Part shown: one piece after another, positions 1 through 9,373 of the stretch | How positions within the stretch are numbered: the first letter of the stretch is position 1 | Layout: every line of letters starts with the position of its first letter | NCBI GenBank assembly: GCA_015075005.1 | Contig: JABTVC010000001.1 | Coordinates: 1,488,001-1,552,000 of the forward strand | Reading direction: 5' to 3' | Length of the DNA stretch: 64,000 nucleotides | Source: Planctomycetia bacterium | Lineage (GTDB): Bacteria > Planctomycetota > Brocadiia > Brocadiales > Brocadiaceae | Made by a program: the position numbers and the translations under genes | Notes under the pieces: model-generated | Told to the model about the DNA's origin: nothing | Databases searched by the model: none | What the model saw: the letters and a program-made list of their open reading frames with translations, nothing else

Positions 1-1821
1 ATTCGATACCTTTGGCATACGAAATGGTGGTATCTCCATTAAAAAATCTGAAGGTGACCCTGGCAAAACCTTGGAAGATAAATAGCCAACAAAGAGAAGC
101 TGGGTGCAAATAATAAACACGTATATGGCAAAATATATTCCTGAAACCCTGCCCAGTACGCTTGAAATTACCCCCAATTGTGCTGAGCACGGGATGGCTA
201 ATGCCAGCAGCAATGTAGCAATAATCCGCTCTTTTTTGGTATTTAGGATACGGGTTGTCAAGGTCGCCATGGTATCACAACCCAGACCCAGCACCATTGG
301 GAGGACGGCCTTTCCATTCAATCCAATGCGCTTAAATACCTTATCAACCATAACAGCAAGACGCGGGAGATACCCACTATCCTCCATAATGCCAAATGCC
401 AGAAAGAAAAATCCCACAATGGGGAAAACGATGGCAATTGCATACGTAAGCCCCACCTGTACCAACCCCGACTGCTCATTCAAAAACAACTCAAAAATAA
501 TATTATCCCTACTGATCACTTTTTGTGCAAGCAGACCAAAATAATAATTTAATCCCTGGAAATTCACATGCGTAATAACATATGTCTTTTGAATGAACGG
601 AATATATATGCTGAAATCAAAGCCACCTGAAGGTATTAATGATCGCCCAAAGACCTTTTCTTCAAAGAAATTCACACACGTTCCTGCCCCAAACTCTCCC
701 ACCAGTTTATAAACAATCCATAAAATAATAATTAAGAGGGGAAAGGCTGCTACAGGATGCATGGTGATACGCCCTAATACCTCCGCAATAGTACTCCTTG
801 TTTTGTATTCTCTTACATAGAGATACCGTGAAAACACACATGATGAGATACCACCAATGGCAAGTGGTACAAAAAGGGTTAAACTATTGCCTGAAGGAAG
901 TCCAAATGAGACGAGATACATAAGTAACGCCGCAAGCTTATGTCCCACGAAAAAAGACACTAAGGGTACGAGAAAATAAAAAAATAAGCCCCTCATGAAT
1001 GGGTGAGTTTTTTTTTCGTTCTTACAGGTTGTTATCACTCTCCCAACCAACGCATCAACAAAATTTGCCCGTTTGATATTAATCACATAACTCAACGGAT
1101 TGCTAAAATGGCTTTGGATACTATCCCGGATGCGTTGAATATCAGCAAGTGAACCGTCTGCAAGTTGATGTCGCAATTTTTCTTCGAGGGCATCGTCACT
1201 CGATAAAAGCATGATGGCCAGGGCCCGTTTACTTATCGTGTTGCCATTTAATATTTTCTCTATCTTTGAAATGCCTTCTTCAATCAAGCCTCCGTAATCA
1301 ACACAAAGATTGGGTACCTTTGCAACTGGTATAGAATCAAATAACGTACTTATACCTACCCTATGGGTAGCAATAGTTTTTACGACAGGCAGATTCAATA
1401 TTTCCTGTAAGATGTTCACATCAATATTCATACCCCTATCCAGGAGTTCATCCCACATATTTAAGGTGAGTACAACAGGCAGTCCCATCTCTGCAAGCTG
1501 GGTGGTAATCAGCAAACCGCGACGAAGATTCTTTGCATCTACAACCTGGACAACGTGCTTCTTATACTTCTCTAAAAGCATGTCCCTTGCAACACATTCA
1601 TCCTCAGAAAGAGGAATTAAACTATTTGCCCCCGGTGTATCTACTACCTCAACCCCTCCATCCAGGCCTTTGCAAACCCCACGGGAAATCTCTACTGTTG
1701 TCCCCGGATAGTTCGACACAGTCACGTATTTTCCGGTTAGCAAACCAAATATCACACTTTTTCCTACATTTGGATTTCCCACCAAAGCAACTTTATACGT
1801 ATTAATATTCACTTTAGACAT
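1..1821 (-). CDS. feoB: Ferrous iron transporter B, 3' end outside window
   Basis: FeoB imports Fe(II) across the inner membrane and couples a cytoplasmic G domain to a membrane gate. Read on the minus strand, the protein begins MSKVNINTYKVALVGNPNVG, giving the G1 motif GNPNVGKS at about residues 14-21. The G2/G3 region (YPGTTVE, then DTPGANS) follows. After the G domain come long hydrophobic stretches and a gate-like segment, GLGCDTMATLTTRIL, with a conserved Cys and a later CSAQL, both typical of FeoB. The frame is open from the ATG at 1821 to the window edge, so the C terminus is missing. The start is supported by the G1 motif lying immediately downstream; a weak AGGAT precedes it. No feoA is visible. 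A 27-codon ORF lies just upstream on the same strand. Confidence 0.93.
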   Translation of the reverse strand, partial: MSKVNINTYKVALVGNPNVGKSVIFGLLTGKYVTVSNYPGTTVEISRGVCKGLDGGVEVVDTPGANSLIPLSEDECVARDMLLEKYKKHVVQVVDAKNLRRGLLITTQLAEMGLPVVLTLNMWDELLDRGMNIDVNILQEILNLPVVKTIATHRVGISTLFDSIPVAKVPNLCVDYGGLIEEGISKIEKILNGNTISKRALAIMLLSSDDALEEKLRHQLADGSLADIQRIRDSIQSHFSNPLSYVINIKRANFVDALVGRVITTCKNEKKTHPFMRGLFFYFLVPLVSFFVGHKLAALLMYLVSFGLPSGNSLTLFVPLAIGGISSCVFSRYLYVREYKTRSTIAEVLGRITMHPVAAFPLLIIILWIVYKLVGEFGAGTCVNFFEEKVFGRSLIPSGGFDFSIYIPFIQKTYVITHVNFQGLNYYFGLLAQKVISRDNIIFELFLNEQSGLVQVGLTYAIAIVFPIVGFFFLAFGIMEDSGYLPRLAVMVDKVFKRIGLNGKAVLPMVLGLGCDTMATLTTRILNTKKERIIATLLLALAIPCSAQLGVISSVLGRVSGIYFAIYVFIICTQLLFVGYLSSKVLPGSPSDFLMEIPPFRMPKVSN

Positions 1822-1856
1822 TCATGTAATCCTATCATCATTCAGTACACAACAAT

Positions 1857-1940
1857 TCATTCAGCAATGGGCATGAACAGGCGATACTGAGTCTCAGTTA
1901 AATATTCAAGTATAATCTTTTTCCAATTCATGTCAAACAT
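1857..1940 (-). CDS. Small 27-residue ORF upstream of feoB
   Basis: A short ORF begins MFDMNWKKIILEYLTETQYR and ends FMPIAE. A GGGAGGG ribosome-binding site lies a few bases before its ATG, which is better than the one in front of feoB. It ends 35 bases before the feoB start on the same strand. No family is recognised. It could be a small FeoB partner or a translated leader; neither is shown by the sequence. Confidence 0.4.
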   Translation of the reverse strand: MFDMNWKKIILEYLTETQYRLFMPIAE

Positions 1941-2134
1941 ATTCCCTCCCGCTCATTTTAAAAACAACGACACGTTAAATATTTAAATTTTTTATCAATA
2001 TTTCCTTTTAATCTTCCGATAATTGCTTGCAGACTTATCAATACGTACGCCTTCTGTGCAAGATTATTTCCCTCTCTGAGCAACAACTATCCGTTATAAA
2101 CCTGAAAATATTTCCAGTATGTTAAGTCGCTGAA

Positions 2135-2932
2135 ATGTTTATCAATATGCCAATCACGATAAAAATATATACAATAGTAATATTCATTGGCATTAATTTG
2201 AAATTTGCCACTGAAAACCTAATTAATGCACTCATTTTCTCTAATATTCTCCAATCGGGAAATCCATATCTACGATATGATATTCATACACCGAGCATCC
2301 CTGATATGTATGGAGATGCAATACTGGTGGTAATCTTCGCCATTGCATATTTGCTTATTACATCAATCCCCTTGAAAAAAACGGTTACTAATATTGCATA
2401 TAATTCAAATGACCTGCGGTGTAGTGGGTATTTAGACGTCATGAAATTATTGAACAGCCATAGCTTCACGGCAGGCTCTGCGTCCATCCATCCGGATATA
2501 CACCAAATATTAATAGTACGGCTAAAAAATCATATCAGATGGATAAAGGCTGTTTTTTATGTTAGTATCACGGGGATTGGCTTATATCTTTTCTCAAAAT
2601 ATATTTTATCGATTTGTCTGGAGGTATTGTTTTTTGAAAATAACGCTGTACCGTTTATTTTAAATTCTCTAAATGATATCACAAAATTGTGTTCCAGTAT
2701 TATTTTTACCTATGCTTATTGCAGTTATTTTTCCACAAATAAAATTATTAACTTCTTGCTTTACGCATTCTTTTTTATAAGGAATTTTTTTACAATTAAT
2801 TCAATAGGATTAATCACCGACTACGACCTGCACGTAATTGTGCCCTTCCTAGATTTCTTAACACCTATCATTATCGTTTATTCTCTATACTGCATTGCCA
2901 TAAATTACAAGAAAACGCCCCATTTAAAATGA
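2135..2932 (+). CDS. Unknown multi-pass membrane protein
   Basis: A 265-residue protein that I cannot assign to a family. It has hydrophobic segments near residues 10-40, 60-78, 140-170, 190-215 and 235-257, so about five or six membrane spans. A polar stretch of about 60 residues (roughly 85-135) follows the second segment and is probably cytoplasmic. There is no clear Shine-Dalgarno sequence; MPITIK twelve bases further in is an alternative start. It stands alone, divergent from feoB and convergent with the Cys-cluster pair. The size, hydropathy pattern and absence of frameshifts suggest a real gene. Confidence 0.6.
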   Translation: MFINMPITIKIYTIVIFIGINLKFATENLINALIFSNILQSGNPYLRYDIHTPSIPDMYGDAILVVIFAIAYLLITSIPLKKTVTNIAYNSNDLRCSGYLDVMKLLNSHSFTAGSASIHPDIHQILIVRLKNHIRWIKAVFYVSITGIGLYLFSKYILSICLEVLFFENNAVPFILNSLNDITKLCSSIIFTYAYCSYFSTNKIINFLLYAFFFIRNFFTINSIGLITDYDLHVIVPFLDFLTPIIIVYSLYCIAINYKKTPHLK

Positions 2933-3071
2933 TTGGATTCAAAACAACTATCTTCATAATAAACAATCATTAGTTTTTCCAAAACATACCTCATGAAGGC
3001 AAATTGGGCACGACCTATTAAAACTACCGGCACATAACACTTCCCGAAGATGAATTAAGCCATTCCCTCGC

Positions 3072-3527
3072 TCATGATATTGATTTCCAGCAAGCCATGT
3101 GATCAAGAAAAGGCAAATACCTCCATTGGACGTTATACTTGAAGCTCAATTCTTTAATCATGTGATAATATTTTTCATACATTTCACATAACACTTCTTT
3201 ATAAAGAGGATTACAATAAAAAATGCGGCATCCAAGCGTTCGAAACTCCCTGATGCTGCATTGATTATCCTTCAGAAAAGGGCAAACATTGTCTTCCACG
3301 TTAAAATCCGGCACTGCCGTGTTCTTTGTAATAAAATTGATTTCGATACTACTAGCATAAAGAACATGATCAAATGTACTAAAATTACAACACGTTCCAC
3401 ACCGATTACAACCTGGATTGAGTTGCGTTACCTCTTTCTCCAACAGATGATAGATATTTCCTAGTTCTGCATAGAGGTTTACGTCTGATCGTTCTTCCAT
3501 CGTTCTATTAGCCAAAACGTTGTTCAT
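3072..3527 (-). CDS. YkgJ-type Cys-cluster protein (second of pair)
   Basis: This 151-residue protein has the CNRCGTCC motif near residue 41, followed by NVCPFLKDNQCSI and LGCRIFYC. That arrangement is typical of the YkgJ/UPF0153 family of putative zinc- or iron-sulfur-binding proteins, whose reaction is unknown. It overlaps the 3' end of the preceding gene by 20 bases, so the two are very likely co-translated. The N-terminal 30 residues are not conserved with its neighbour, and an internal ATG at about residue 10 could be the real start. Confidence 0.75.
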   Translation of the reverse strand: MNNVLANRTMEERSDVNLYAELGNIYHLLEKEVTQLNPGCNRCGTCCNFSTFDHVLYASSIEINFITKNTAVPDFNVEDNVCPFLKDNQCSIREFRTLGCRIFYCNPLYKEVLCEMYEKYYHMIKELSFKYNVQWRYLPFLDHMACWKSIS

Positions 3528-3963
3528 GTAGCTTTACATTGTCTTCTATATCCTGAAAATTATGCAATTTCCCTTTATCTATACCAGGACATGTCTTTTT
3601 CACCTTTTCCCATGCAGACCGGTTTTCAAGATTCGATTTCCAGAATGGAAATGACCTGCACTGGCATGGTCTTTTATTATAAATCTTACAACCATTGTCG
3701 TACATAATACAATCACCGTTGCCATATTCCAGGAGGCTGAATCGGTCGTTAATGCCCCTTAAATATTTTTTAGCGAATGCGTTCTTTGAAATACCCAGAA
3801 ATCCTGATATTTCTTCAATCTCCCTTTGATTAACCCATACCACGCCAGGTTCGCCGCGGCAGCACCTGCCGCATCGCTGACATTCAAATCTCAAGCCATC
3901 TTTGAACCAGGACTGAAGATGTGCCTGAATATCCTTATTTTTTGTTATTGCCACGTTATCCAT
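3508..3963 (-). CDS. YkgJ-type Cys-cluster protein (first of pair)
   Basis: A 151-residue paralogue of the next gene. CQRCGRCCRGEPG lies at about residues 29-41 and is followed by the family pattern CIMYDNGCKIYNKRP and CQCRSFPFW. Eight or more cysteines in these positions suggest a bound metal cluster; YkgJ-family function is not established. The sequence after the first cluster (VWVNQREIEEISGFLGIS) is characteristic of this family. The pair is transcribed on the minus strand toward the unknown membrane protein, and nothing nearby hints at a substrate. Confidence 0.78.
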   Translation of the reverse strand: MDNVAITKNKDIQAHLQSWFKDGLRFECQRCGRCCRGEPGVVWVNQREIEEISGFLGISKNAFAKKYLRGINDRFSLLEYGNGDCIMYDNGCKIYNKRPCQCRSFPFWKSNLENRSAWEKVKKTCPGIDKGKLHNFQDIEDNVKLHEQRFG

Positions 3964-4059
3964 CTGATCTACACTATCACCTTTCTTGTTAAAGTAACTT
4001 TGAAGAAACTCTAAAATATTGCTATTTATGGTTCTTAGAGAAAATTTATGGATAGAAAT

Positions 4060-4290
4060 TCAGGGCGAGAACCTTCCAACGACATGTCATTGCCTTGCAA
4101 GCTATAATACTCTTTGGGTACTGCATGAATTGCTGACGGCGTAATACCCGTTATCCCCGATACTTTGAAAATTCACACCGTGCCCAATAGAGACATCTTT
4201 TGCAACCAACAAAATCACTTTTTGCCGCTCATTGAGGCCTGGTAAGATTTTTGTAAGTTTGATTTTTATTTCTTCGTCACTCGTTCACAT
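4060..4290 (-). pseudogene. Decayed ISAzo13-like transposase N-terminus
   Basis: On the minus strand a fragment reads KIKLTKILPGLNERQKVILL. After one frameshift it continues KVSGITGITPSAIHAVPKE and SLEGSRPE. This resembles the N-terminal region of ISAzo13-family transposases (LNERQ motif, then a helix-turn-helix, then a GRR-type linker). No DDE domain follows. The rest of 4020-4620 contains no gene I can support. Confidence 0.35.
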
Positions 4291-4619
4291 AACATATCAT
4301 ATTTTCTGAAAAAAATAAACAAACTTATAAAAGTTAATTCCCTGATAACAAATGATGCGAAGACCGCAGGTGGTAATTTGAGTATTTATTTAGAAGAAAC
4401 TTATGTCTGTAACACCTCATGAATGTTTGTTGCTTCCTTGAAGTTGACACCCAGCGCTTTAAAATGGGCTTTTCCGCAATCAACCTTTTTGTTTATGGTA
4501 TATCTCCATTTGCAGCGCAGGTCATTCGACTGAGAGCTCACGACGAAGTCACTTGTGATCGGTTTTGGGTGGGGGATAAACTTTCCGGGCTACATGTTCC
4601 AACTCGTTCGGGTCAGGTA

Positions 4620-5407
4620 TTAAAAATTTAATCCGACACCTAAAGATACTACGTTTTTATTAAGGTCACCTAAATCAATGTTATCATCAAAGAGCGTGTA
4701 AGTATAATCAAACTCTGCAAACCACCAATTTTGAGGAGTATATTTTACATTTACATGGGTATTAATTCCATCAACTTCTTCCGTAAAACCCAGTGATTCA
4801 GTAACATCGCGAAATTTTGTGTGCGAATAATACGCATCAATGGACGTATTGAATCGGTTGTATTTAAGGAAGTATTTTAATCCGAATATGGTATATTAAT
4901 ACGAATTATTATCAACACTGCGCTGCTCTTTTATACTTCTCCCTGCATAAAATCAACTGTAGAAACCGGGATAATATAATACCGGCCACCTAACATAATC
5001 TCCCACCCATCGAAATCTTCGACAGGGCTATTGCTTTCATAATTCGATGTTTTATAATGAGTTTTTACGTAGAAATCATGCTTTGGATTAATTTTCCACT
5101 CTATATCAAAGGGAATATCCTTTTTTGTGTTATCGAAATCATTGTCAGAATAATACTGCTGAAAATAAAAAAGAAAACCAGAGGCAATCTTTACAGGTAG
5201 AAAAGGATGTGCGTATAAGATGTTTGCGCTAATGGTGTCAGCATTATACTCAGAGCCTTCAAATTCTTCTTCTTCTTCATATCTCACGTCATGGTTTAGG
5301 TAACTAACGAAGAAATCAAAATCAGGAATGAAATTAGGAAAATCCAGAACAAAGGTTGCAATATTCATGGTAATTTTTGCCTCAGGATTAAAAACATTGG
5401 GGTCCAA
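4620..5407 (-). pseudogene. C-terminal part of an outer-membrane beta-barrel protein, broken
   Basis: The first open part (5407 to 4931) is rich in alternating aromatic and polar residues typical of barrel strands, for example PFDIEWKINPKHDFYVKTHY and DGWEIMLGGRYYIIPVSTV. A +1 frameshift near 4940 and a TAA near 4899 interrupt it. In the shifted frame it continues GLKYFLKYNRFNTSIDAYY, then WWFAEFDYTYTLFDD, and ends VVSLGVGLNF with a terminal Phe, as outer-membrane barrels do. There is no proper start, and the upstream end abuts the ISKra4 remnant at about 5410-5434. The 5' part was probably lost when the IS cluster formed. Specific role unknown (porin-like at most). Confidence 0.6.
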
Positions 5408-5434
5408 ACGGGTGCATTTCCATTTTTTTGTAAA

Positions 5435-5942
5435 TTATTTAACAAGCCGAAGATTTTGTTTAAATTTTTTGTTTTTAATTCTTTCCTGATCCTCTTTTTT
5501 GTATTTTTCTACGATTTTATCGTAAGTTCCGTTATATTTCGCGCATCTGATCTTGAGCATGTTATTAGCGTATTTGATATACCACCAAGCACCTGATCGT
5601 TTAAGCCTTGTGTGGCTAATGAATTTATTAGCACTTTCAATAGCACCGCTGCCAATGTGATCTCCTCCACCGGCAGAACCGTAATTCATTTTTTTGCCAT
5701 GATTTGACAGGTATTTGTAAAATGTGTCAATTTTATCTTGAACTTCCTGGTTTTGCGCTTTCATCCTTCTCAGACTATCAAGCACGTCTTCATGACAATC
5801 GTAGTATATCCGAGTCAACGTCGCTTCGCACCACTGCCTCGCCTCTGTTGTTTCTTTTCCGTAATGGGCGTTGGCGACATCGTGTACATATTCCGAGCAA
5901 TGGAAATAGTCAAGAATCTCTTTGCCGAGGGAAAGATTTCTT
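5435..5942 (-). pseudogene. ISKra4-family transposase, C-terminal fragment
   Basis: The fragment reads ILDYFHCSEYVHDVANAHYG, and about 90 residues later has GSGAIESANKFISHTRLKRS followed by GAWWYIKYANNMLKIRCAKY. These blocks, including the catalytic-region Glu of AIES and the TRLKRSGAWW motif, are diagnostic of ISKra4 transposases. Only the last roughly 165 residues remain. The 5' side stops exactly where the ISL3 inverted repeat begins at 5943, so the truncation was by ISL3 insertion followed by loss of the remainder. Confidence 0.8.
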
Positions 5943-6445
5943 GGTTCTACAGGAATAAGGGTGCTAAAATAAGCGGGATAAATTAGAATGGCGGTATGAA
6001 AGATACGACATTATATGACGAGCTGTTGGATTGAAGCAACCGTGGTATGTAGCGGGAGTAAGATTAGAGTAGTCAAGCAGGAGGGAGAGGTAGAAGTCCG
6101 TAGTAAGGATACAACGTGGGCATGTCCGGAATGCCAGGGGACGAATGCATATTCATGAATATACAGAGAGGCGATGGCGACATCTTGACAGCTGCCAGTT
6201 TAAGACCATAATAGTATGTCAAGTTCCCCGCGTGCAGTGTGGCGAACACGGAACGCAGATGGTACAAAGCACCCTGGGCGGAGAAGCAGGGTCGATTCAC
6301 AAAACTTTTCGAGCGGTTTGCGATAGCAGTATTACAGGGTGTTCAACATCAGCAGGCAGTGGGTTGTTGAAAATCAGTTGGGACGAGGCAGACGGGATAA
6401 AGCAGCGAGCAGTAAAGAGAGGGCTGGAGAGGAAAGAAGAAAAGG
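5943..6445 (+). mobile_element. Truncated first copy of ISL3-family element
   Basis: This is a damaged copy of the first ~505 bases of the complete ISL3 element that follows. It begins with the same inverted repeat (GGTTCTACAGGAATAAGGGT) and repeats the 5' transposase region. One-base indels (for example TTGGATTG versus TTGGGATTG, and CCAGGGGACG versus CCAGGGACG) destroy the reading frame. It stops where the second copy's terminal repeat starts. The rest of this copy is not found beyond the second copy. Confidence 0.85.
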
Positions 6446-7762
6446 GGTTCTACAGGAATAAGGGTGCTAAAATAAGCGGGATAAATTAGAATGGCGGTAT
6501 GAAAGATACGACATTATATGACGAGCTGTTGGGATTGAAGCAACCGTGGTATGTAGCGGGAGTAAGATTAGAGGTAGTCAAGCAGGAGGTAGAGGTAGAA
6601 GTCCGTAGTAAGGATACAACGTGGGCATGTCCGGAATGCCAGGGACGAATGCATATTCATGAATATACAGAGAGGCGATGGCGACATCTTGACAGTTGCC
6701 AGTTTAAGACCATAATAGTATGTCAAGTTCCCCGCGTGCAGTGTAGCGAACACGGAACGCAGATGGTACAAGTACCCTGGGCGGAGAAGCAGGGTCGATT
6801 CACAAAACTTTTCGAGCGGTTTGCGATAGCAGTATTACAGGAGTGTTCAACATCAGCAGGCAGTGGGTTGTTGAAAATCAGTTGGGACGAGGCAGACGGG
6901 ATAAAGCAGCGAGCAGTAAAGAGAGGGCTGGAGAGGAAAGAAGAAAAGGTTTGTCCCCGGATTGGAATAGATGAGAAATCGTATGGAAAAGGCAATAAGT
7001 TTGTGACGATAGTGGCAAGCATACAAGAGGAAGCTACGATAGTAGAACATGTTGGAGACGGTAAGGGCAAGGATGGTCTGAGAGATTATTGGAGTAAGTT
7101 TGACAAAATAGAGCTACAGGCCGTAGAGACGATTAGTATGGATATGTCGGCAGCCTACCGGCAATCGGTTATTGATAATGTACCTGATGCACCAGAGAAA
7201 GTGGTGTTTGACCGGTTTCACATAATGCAGCATGTAAACGAATCCTTAAACGAGGTAAGGAGAGAAGAGCAGAAAGAATTAAACAGTATGGGTAACACGA
7301 TATTGGCAGGAACTCGGATAATATGGCTGTATGGAGAGGAGAATGTGCCTGAGCGATACAACAATATATTAGGGGAGCTCAAGGGTAAAAAGCTGAAAAC
7401 TGCCAGGGGGTGGGCGCTCAAGGAGGCGATCCGTGGCCTGTGGAAGTGTAGTACCGAAAAAGAGGGCCAGGTGTTTTTTGAAGAGTGGTACAGTTGGGCA
7501 ATTAGAAGCCGATTGGAACCCGTAAAGAAAGTAGCGCGTATGATGAAAAGACATTTACCTAATATCGTGAGTTACTTCAGACATCGGATTACAAACGCTG
7601 CCCTTGAGGGCATCAACAACAAGATACAGTCACTGATAAAGAAAGCCTACGGTTATCGCAACACAGACCGTTTTAAAAACGATATACTCTTCCACTGCGG
7701 CGGGTTAAACTTGTATCCAGAAATATGCTAATGAAAAATCACACCCTTATTCCTGTAGAACC
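6446..7762 (+). mobile_element. Complete ISL3-family insertion sequence (1317 bp)
   Basis: It is bounded by perfect 21-bp terminal inverted repeats beginning GGTTCTACAGGAATAAGGGT at 6446-6466 and 7742-7762, and it encodes one intact transposase. ISL3 elements normally make 8-bp target duplications. The flanks here (truncated ISL3 copy on the left, an unrelated pseudogene on the right) do not match, so the site has been rearranged after insertion. Confidence 0.9.
6499..7731 (+). CDS. ISL3-family transposase, intact
   Basis: A 410-residue DDE transposase. The N-terminal zinc-finger-like segment has CPECQGRMHIHEYTERRWRH, followed by LDSCQFKTIIVCQVPRVQC. The DDE core is visible as the Asp in IGIDEKSYGKG, the Asp in ISMDMSAAYRQ and the Glu in ALEGINNKIQSL, with KKAYGYRNTDRFKNDILFH at the end. 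Length matches the family (about 400). No frameshifts, so it is likely functional. It may also act in trans on the truncated copy's left end, which has lost its right end. Confidence 0.93.
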   Translation: MKDTTLYDELLGLKQPWYVAGVRLEVVKQEVEVEVRSKDTTWACPECQGRMHIHEYTERRWRHLDSCQFKTIIVCQVPRVQCSEHGTQMVQVPWAEKQGRFTKLFERFAIAVLQECSTSAGSGLLKISWDEADGIKQRAVKRGLERKEEKVCPRIGIDEKSYGKGNKFVTIVASIQEEATIVEHVGDGKGKDGLRDYWSKFDKIELQAVETISMDMSAAYRQSVIDNVPDAPEKVVFDRFHIMQHVNESLNEVRREEQKELNSMGNTILAGTRIIWLYGEENVPERYNNILGELKGKKLKTARGWALKEAIRGLWKCSTEKEGQVFFEEWYSWAIRSRLEPVKKVARMMKRHLPNIVSYFRHRITNAALEGINNKIQSLIKKAYGYRNTDRFKNDILFHCGGLNLYPEIC

Positions 7763-8618
7763 GAGTTTTCTCCCAAAAGGTCATGACGTCTGAGGCATTG
7801 AAGTTCACTAAGGCATGTTCTACCAGTTCTGGATAGATTTCCTCAAGCTTTGCCGATCTTTGAACATTACATCGGTCGCATACTCCCCTTGATCCAGCAC
7901 CCAATAATATCCCTTAGAAAATACCTTTTTTATTCGGGGCAAATGGGATTTATCTGCCGGGAAGTGCATCAAATGCCTTCACAAAATTGACATCAACAAA
8001 CCCTCCGCTATCTCCTGCGCCTCTTTACATCATCAACCTGAATAATGCTATTATCGTATCTCCGATAACCAATGCCCTTACTATCCAGCCGTTTACACAA
8101 CCATTCGCGTCCGTTGATATAAATTTGTATCTGAAAGGGGAACCATGTCTGAATCCGGACATGCATAAATCCAAATTCCTTTATGCTGGTAATAAAATAC
8201 AAAACAAACATCTGCGTTCCTGAATTACCACCTCTAATTTTCCCTGTCTCTCTTTCCCTCGTGTATCAAATGACACACACGGTTCTACAATCGTTATGAC
8301 ACAAATAAGCCCTTCTTTTATTCCCTCTTCTTCTTGTATTTTCCGTGCAACGTCCTCCTTGCTGATTCTGCTTGAATCCAGCGGTATTAACGGACGTCCC
8401 TCTTTGTCCGATAGCTCTCTTGCTTTCTCCTTAATTTCACCTGACACTTTCTTCGCATACTTCCCAAAATCCTTAAACAACACCTTCTCTTGAAATAAAT
8501 AATGATGCCTATTACTCTTTTGAAAAAAGGACAATATATGCCCTTTAAATATCATCCGATCAAAGGTTGAAATTACTCCACTGATTTTGCTATCATATCT
8601 CTCCTGAAACTTCTCCAT
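7763..8618 (-). pseudogene. Fragmented gene of an uncharacterised repetitive protein family
   Basis: The N-terminus reads MEKFQERYDSKISGVISTFD and RMIFKGHILSFFQ. The middle has GFMHVRIQTWFPFQIQIYIN, GREWLCKRLDSKGIGYRRYD, and the last part YYWVLDQGEYATDVMFKDRQ. This block order matches a widespread hypothetical family that I recall from planctomycetes and other phyla; I cannot name a function. At least two frameshifts (near 8205 and between 7820 and 8010) break it, and the C-terminus is cut by the ISL3 right end. Copy number and placement among IS elements suggest a mobile or selfish gene. Confidence 0.6.
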
Positions 8619-8620
8619 TG

Positions 8621-8698
8621 CCGTCCTCCTCTTCTGTGTATAAACCAGTGGTTAGGATTCCACTTTAAAAAAATCAAATATACACTATTGGAGGACGG
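8621..8698. repeat. Inverted repeat flanking the pseudogene start
   Basis: CCGTCCTCC at 8621-8629 pairs with GGAGGACGG at 8690-8698, with a second inner match GTGTATA / TATACAC. It begins immediately before the start codon of the broken unknown-family gene, so it also covers its ribosome-binding region. It could be a transcript leader hairpin or the end of the mobile unit. Confidence 0.5.
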
Positions 8699-8830
8699 TT
8701 TTACAGCTTCGGTTGCGGCAGAGCCGCTCTAGGAATATAAAGATGTGTTTGATAGGAAATTGAAAGAAAATAACTTATTCCTCGTGCACATAAAAAAAAC
8801 AATATCCTTCAAAGTTGAAAATGGTCTTAA

Positions 8831-9163
8831 ATGAAGATTTATGCTGATGAGAATATAGAACGTTCTATCATTGATGGGTTGCGCAGGCGTAAAATTGAAA
8901 TAGTCTCAGCAAGAGAGCTCGGTTACATTGGTAAAACCGATGAATTTCAATTAAAAAAAGCTTCTCAAATGAATGCCGTGATTCTTACTCATGATAGGGA
9001 TTTTTTAAGGATGACAATTAAGCAAAAGATTTATCCTAAGGGGGTAATATTTTCACACGCAAAGGATGTTTCTATTGGCCAATGTATTAGGGGCGTAGAA
9101 TTAATAGTGAGTATCTTAACCGATAAAGATATGGACAATCATATTGAATTTCTACAATCCTGA
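8831..9163 (+). CDS. DUF5615 PIN-like protein (orphan)
   Basis: A 110-residue protein beginning MKIYADENIERSIIDGLRRR with the DEN acidic motif. It continues AVILTHDRDFLRM, the second acidic cluster (HDRDF) of DUF5615 PIN-like nucleases. These are usually toxin-like partners of DUF433 antitoxins encoded just upstream. No DUF433 gene is visible between 8700 and 8830, so it appears orphaned, probably by IS-driven loss. Length is normal for the family. Confidence 0.8.
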   Translation: MKIYADENIERSIIDGLRRRKIEIVSARELGYIGKTDEFQLKKASQMNAVILTHDRDFLRMTIKQKIYPKGVIFSHAKDVSIGQCIRGVELIVSILTDKDMDNHIEFLQS

Positions 9164-9194
9164 GGGCTGAAAACTTCCTTTTGGAAATGATTTC

Positions 9195-9370
9195 TTTGAT
9201 ATAGTTATGCTGTTTCCGTTGTTCACATCAATCCTCGATATTCATATGAAGCGGAGTATCTCAAGGGAAATGCTCCGTGTGCTTAAACCCGATGGCGTCA
9301 TCCTCCGGTATGACTACCACATGAACAACTCAAAAAATCCAGATGTTACGGGAGTAAAAAAAGAGAAGTC
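9195..9370 (+). pseudogene. SAM-dependent methyltransferase fragment
   Basis: About 58 codons read FDIVMLFPLFTSILDIHMKR and SISREMLRVLKPDGVILRYD. This corresponds to motifs II-III of a class I (methyltransferase-11 type) enzyme: FDIV, then the MLRVLKPGG-type post-strand motif. There is no SAM-binding GxGxG region upstream and it ends at the IS200 remnant, so only a middle piece survives. Confidence 0.6.
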
Positions 9371-9373
9371 AGT

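Noticed and set aside
4419..4631. 70-codon plus-strand ORF
   Set aside because: No ribosome-binding site or family pattern, and its 3' end overlaps the antisense barrel pseudogene.
6446..7762. 8-bp target duplication for the first complete ISL3
   Set aside because: Left flank GATTTCTT-type and right flank GAGTTTTC-type sequences do not match, nor do the bases before the second copy's left end.
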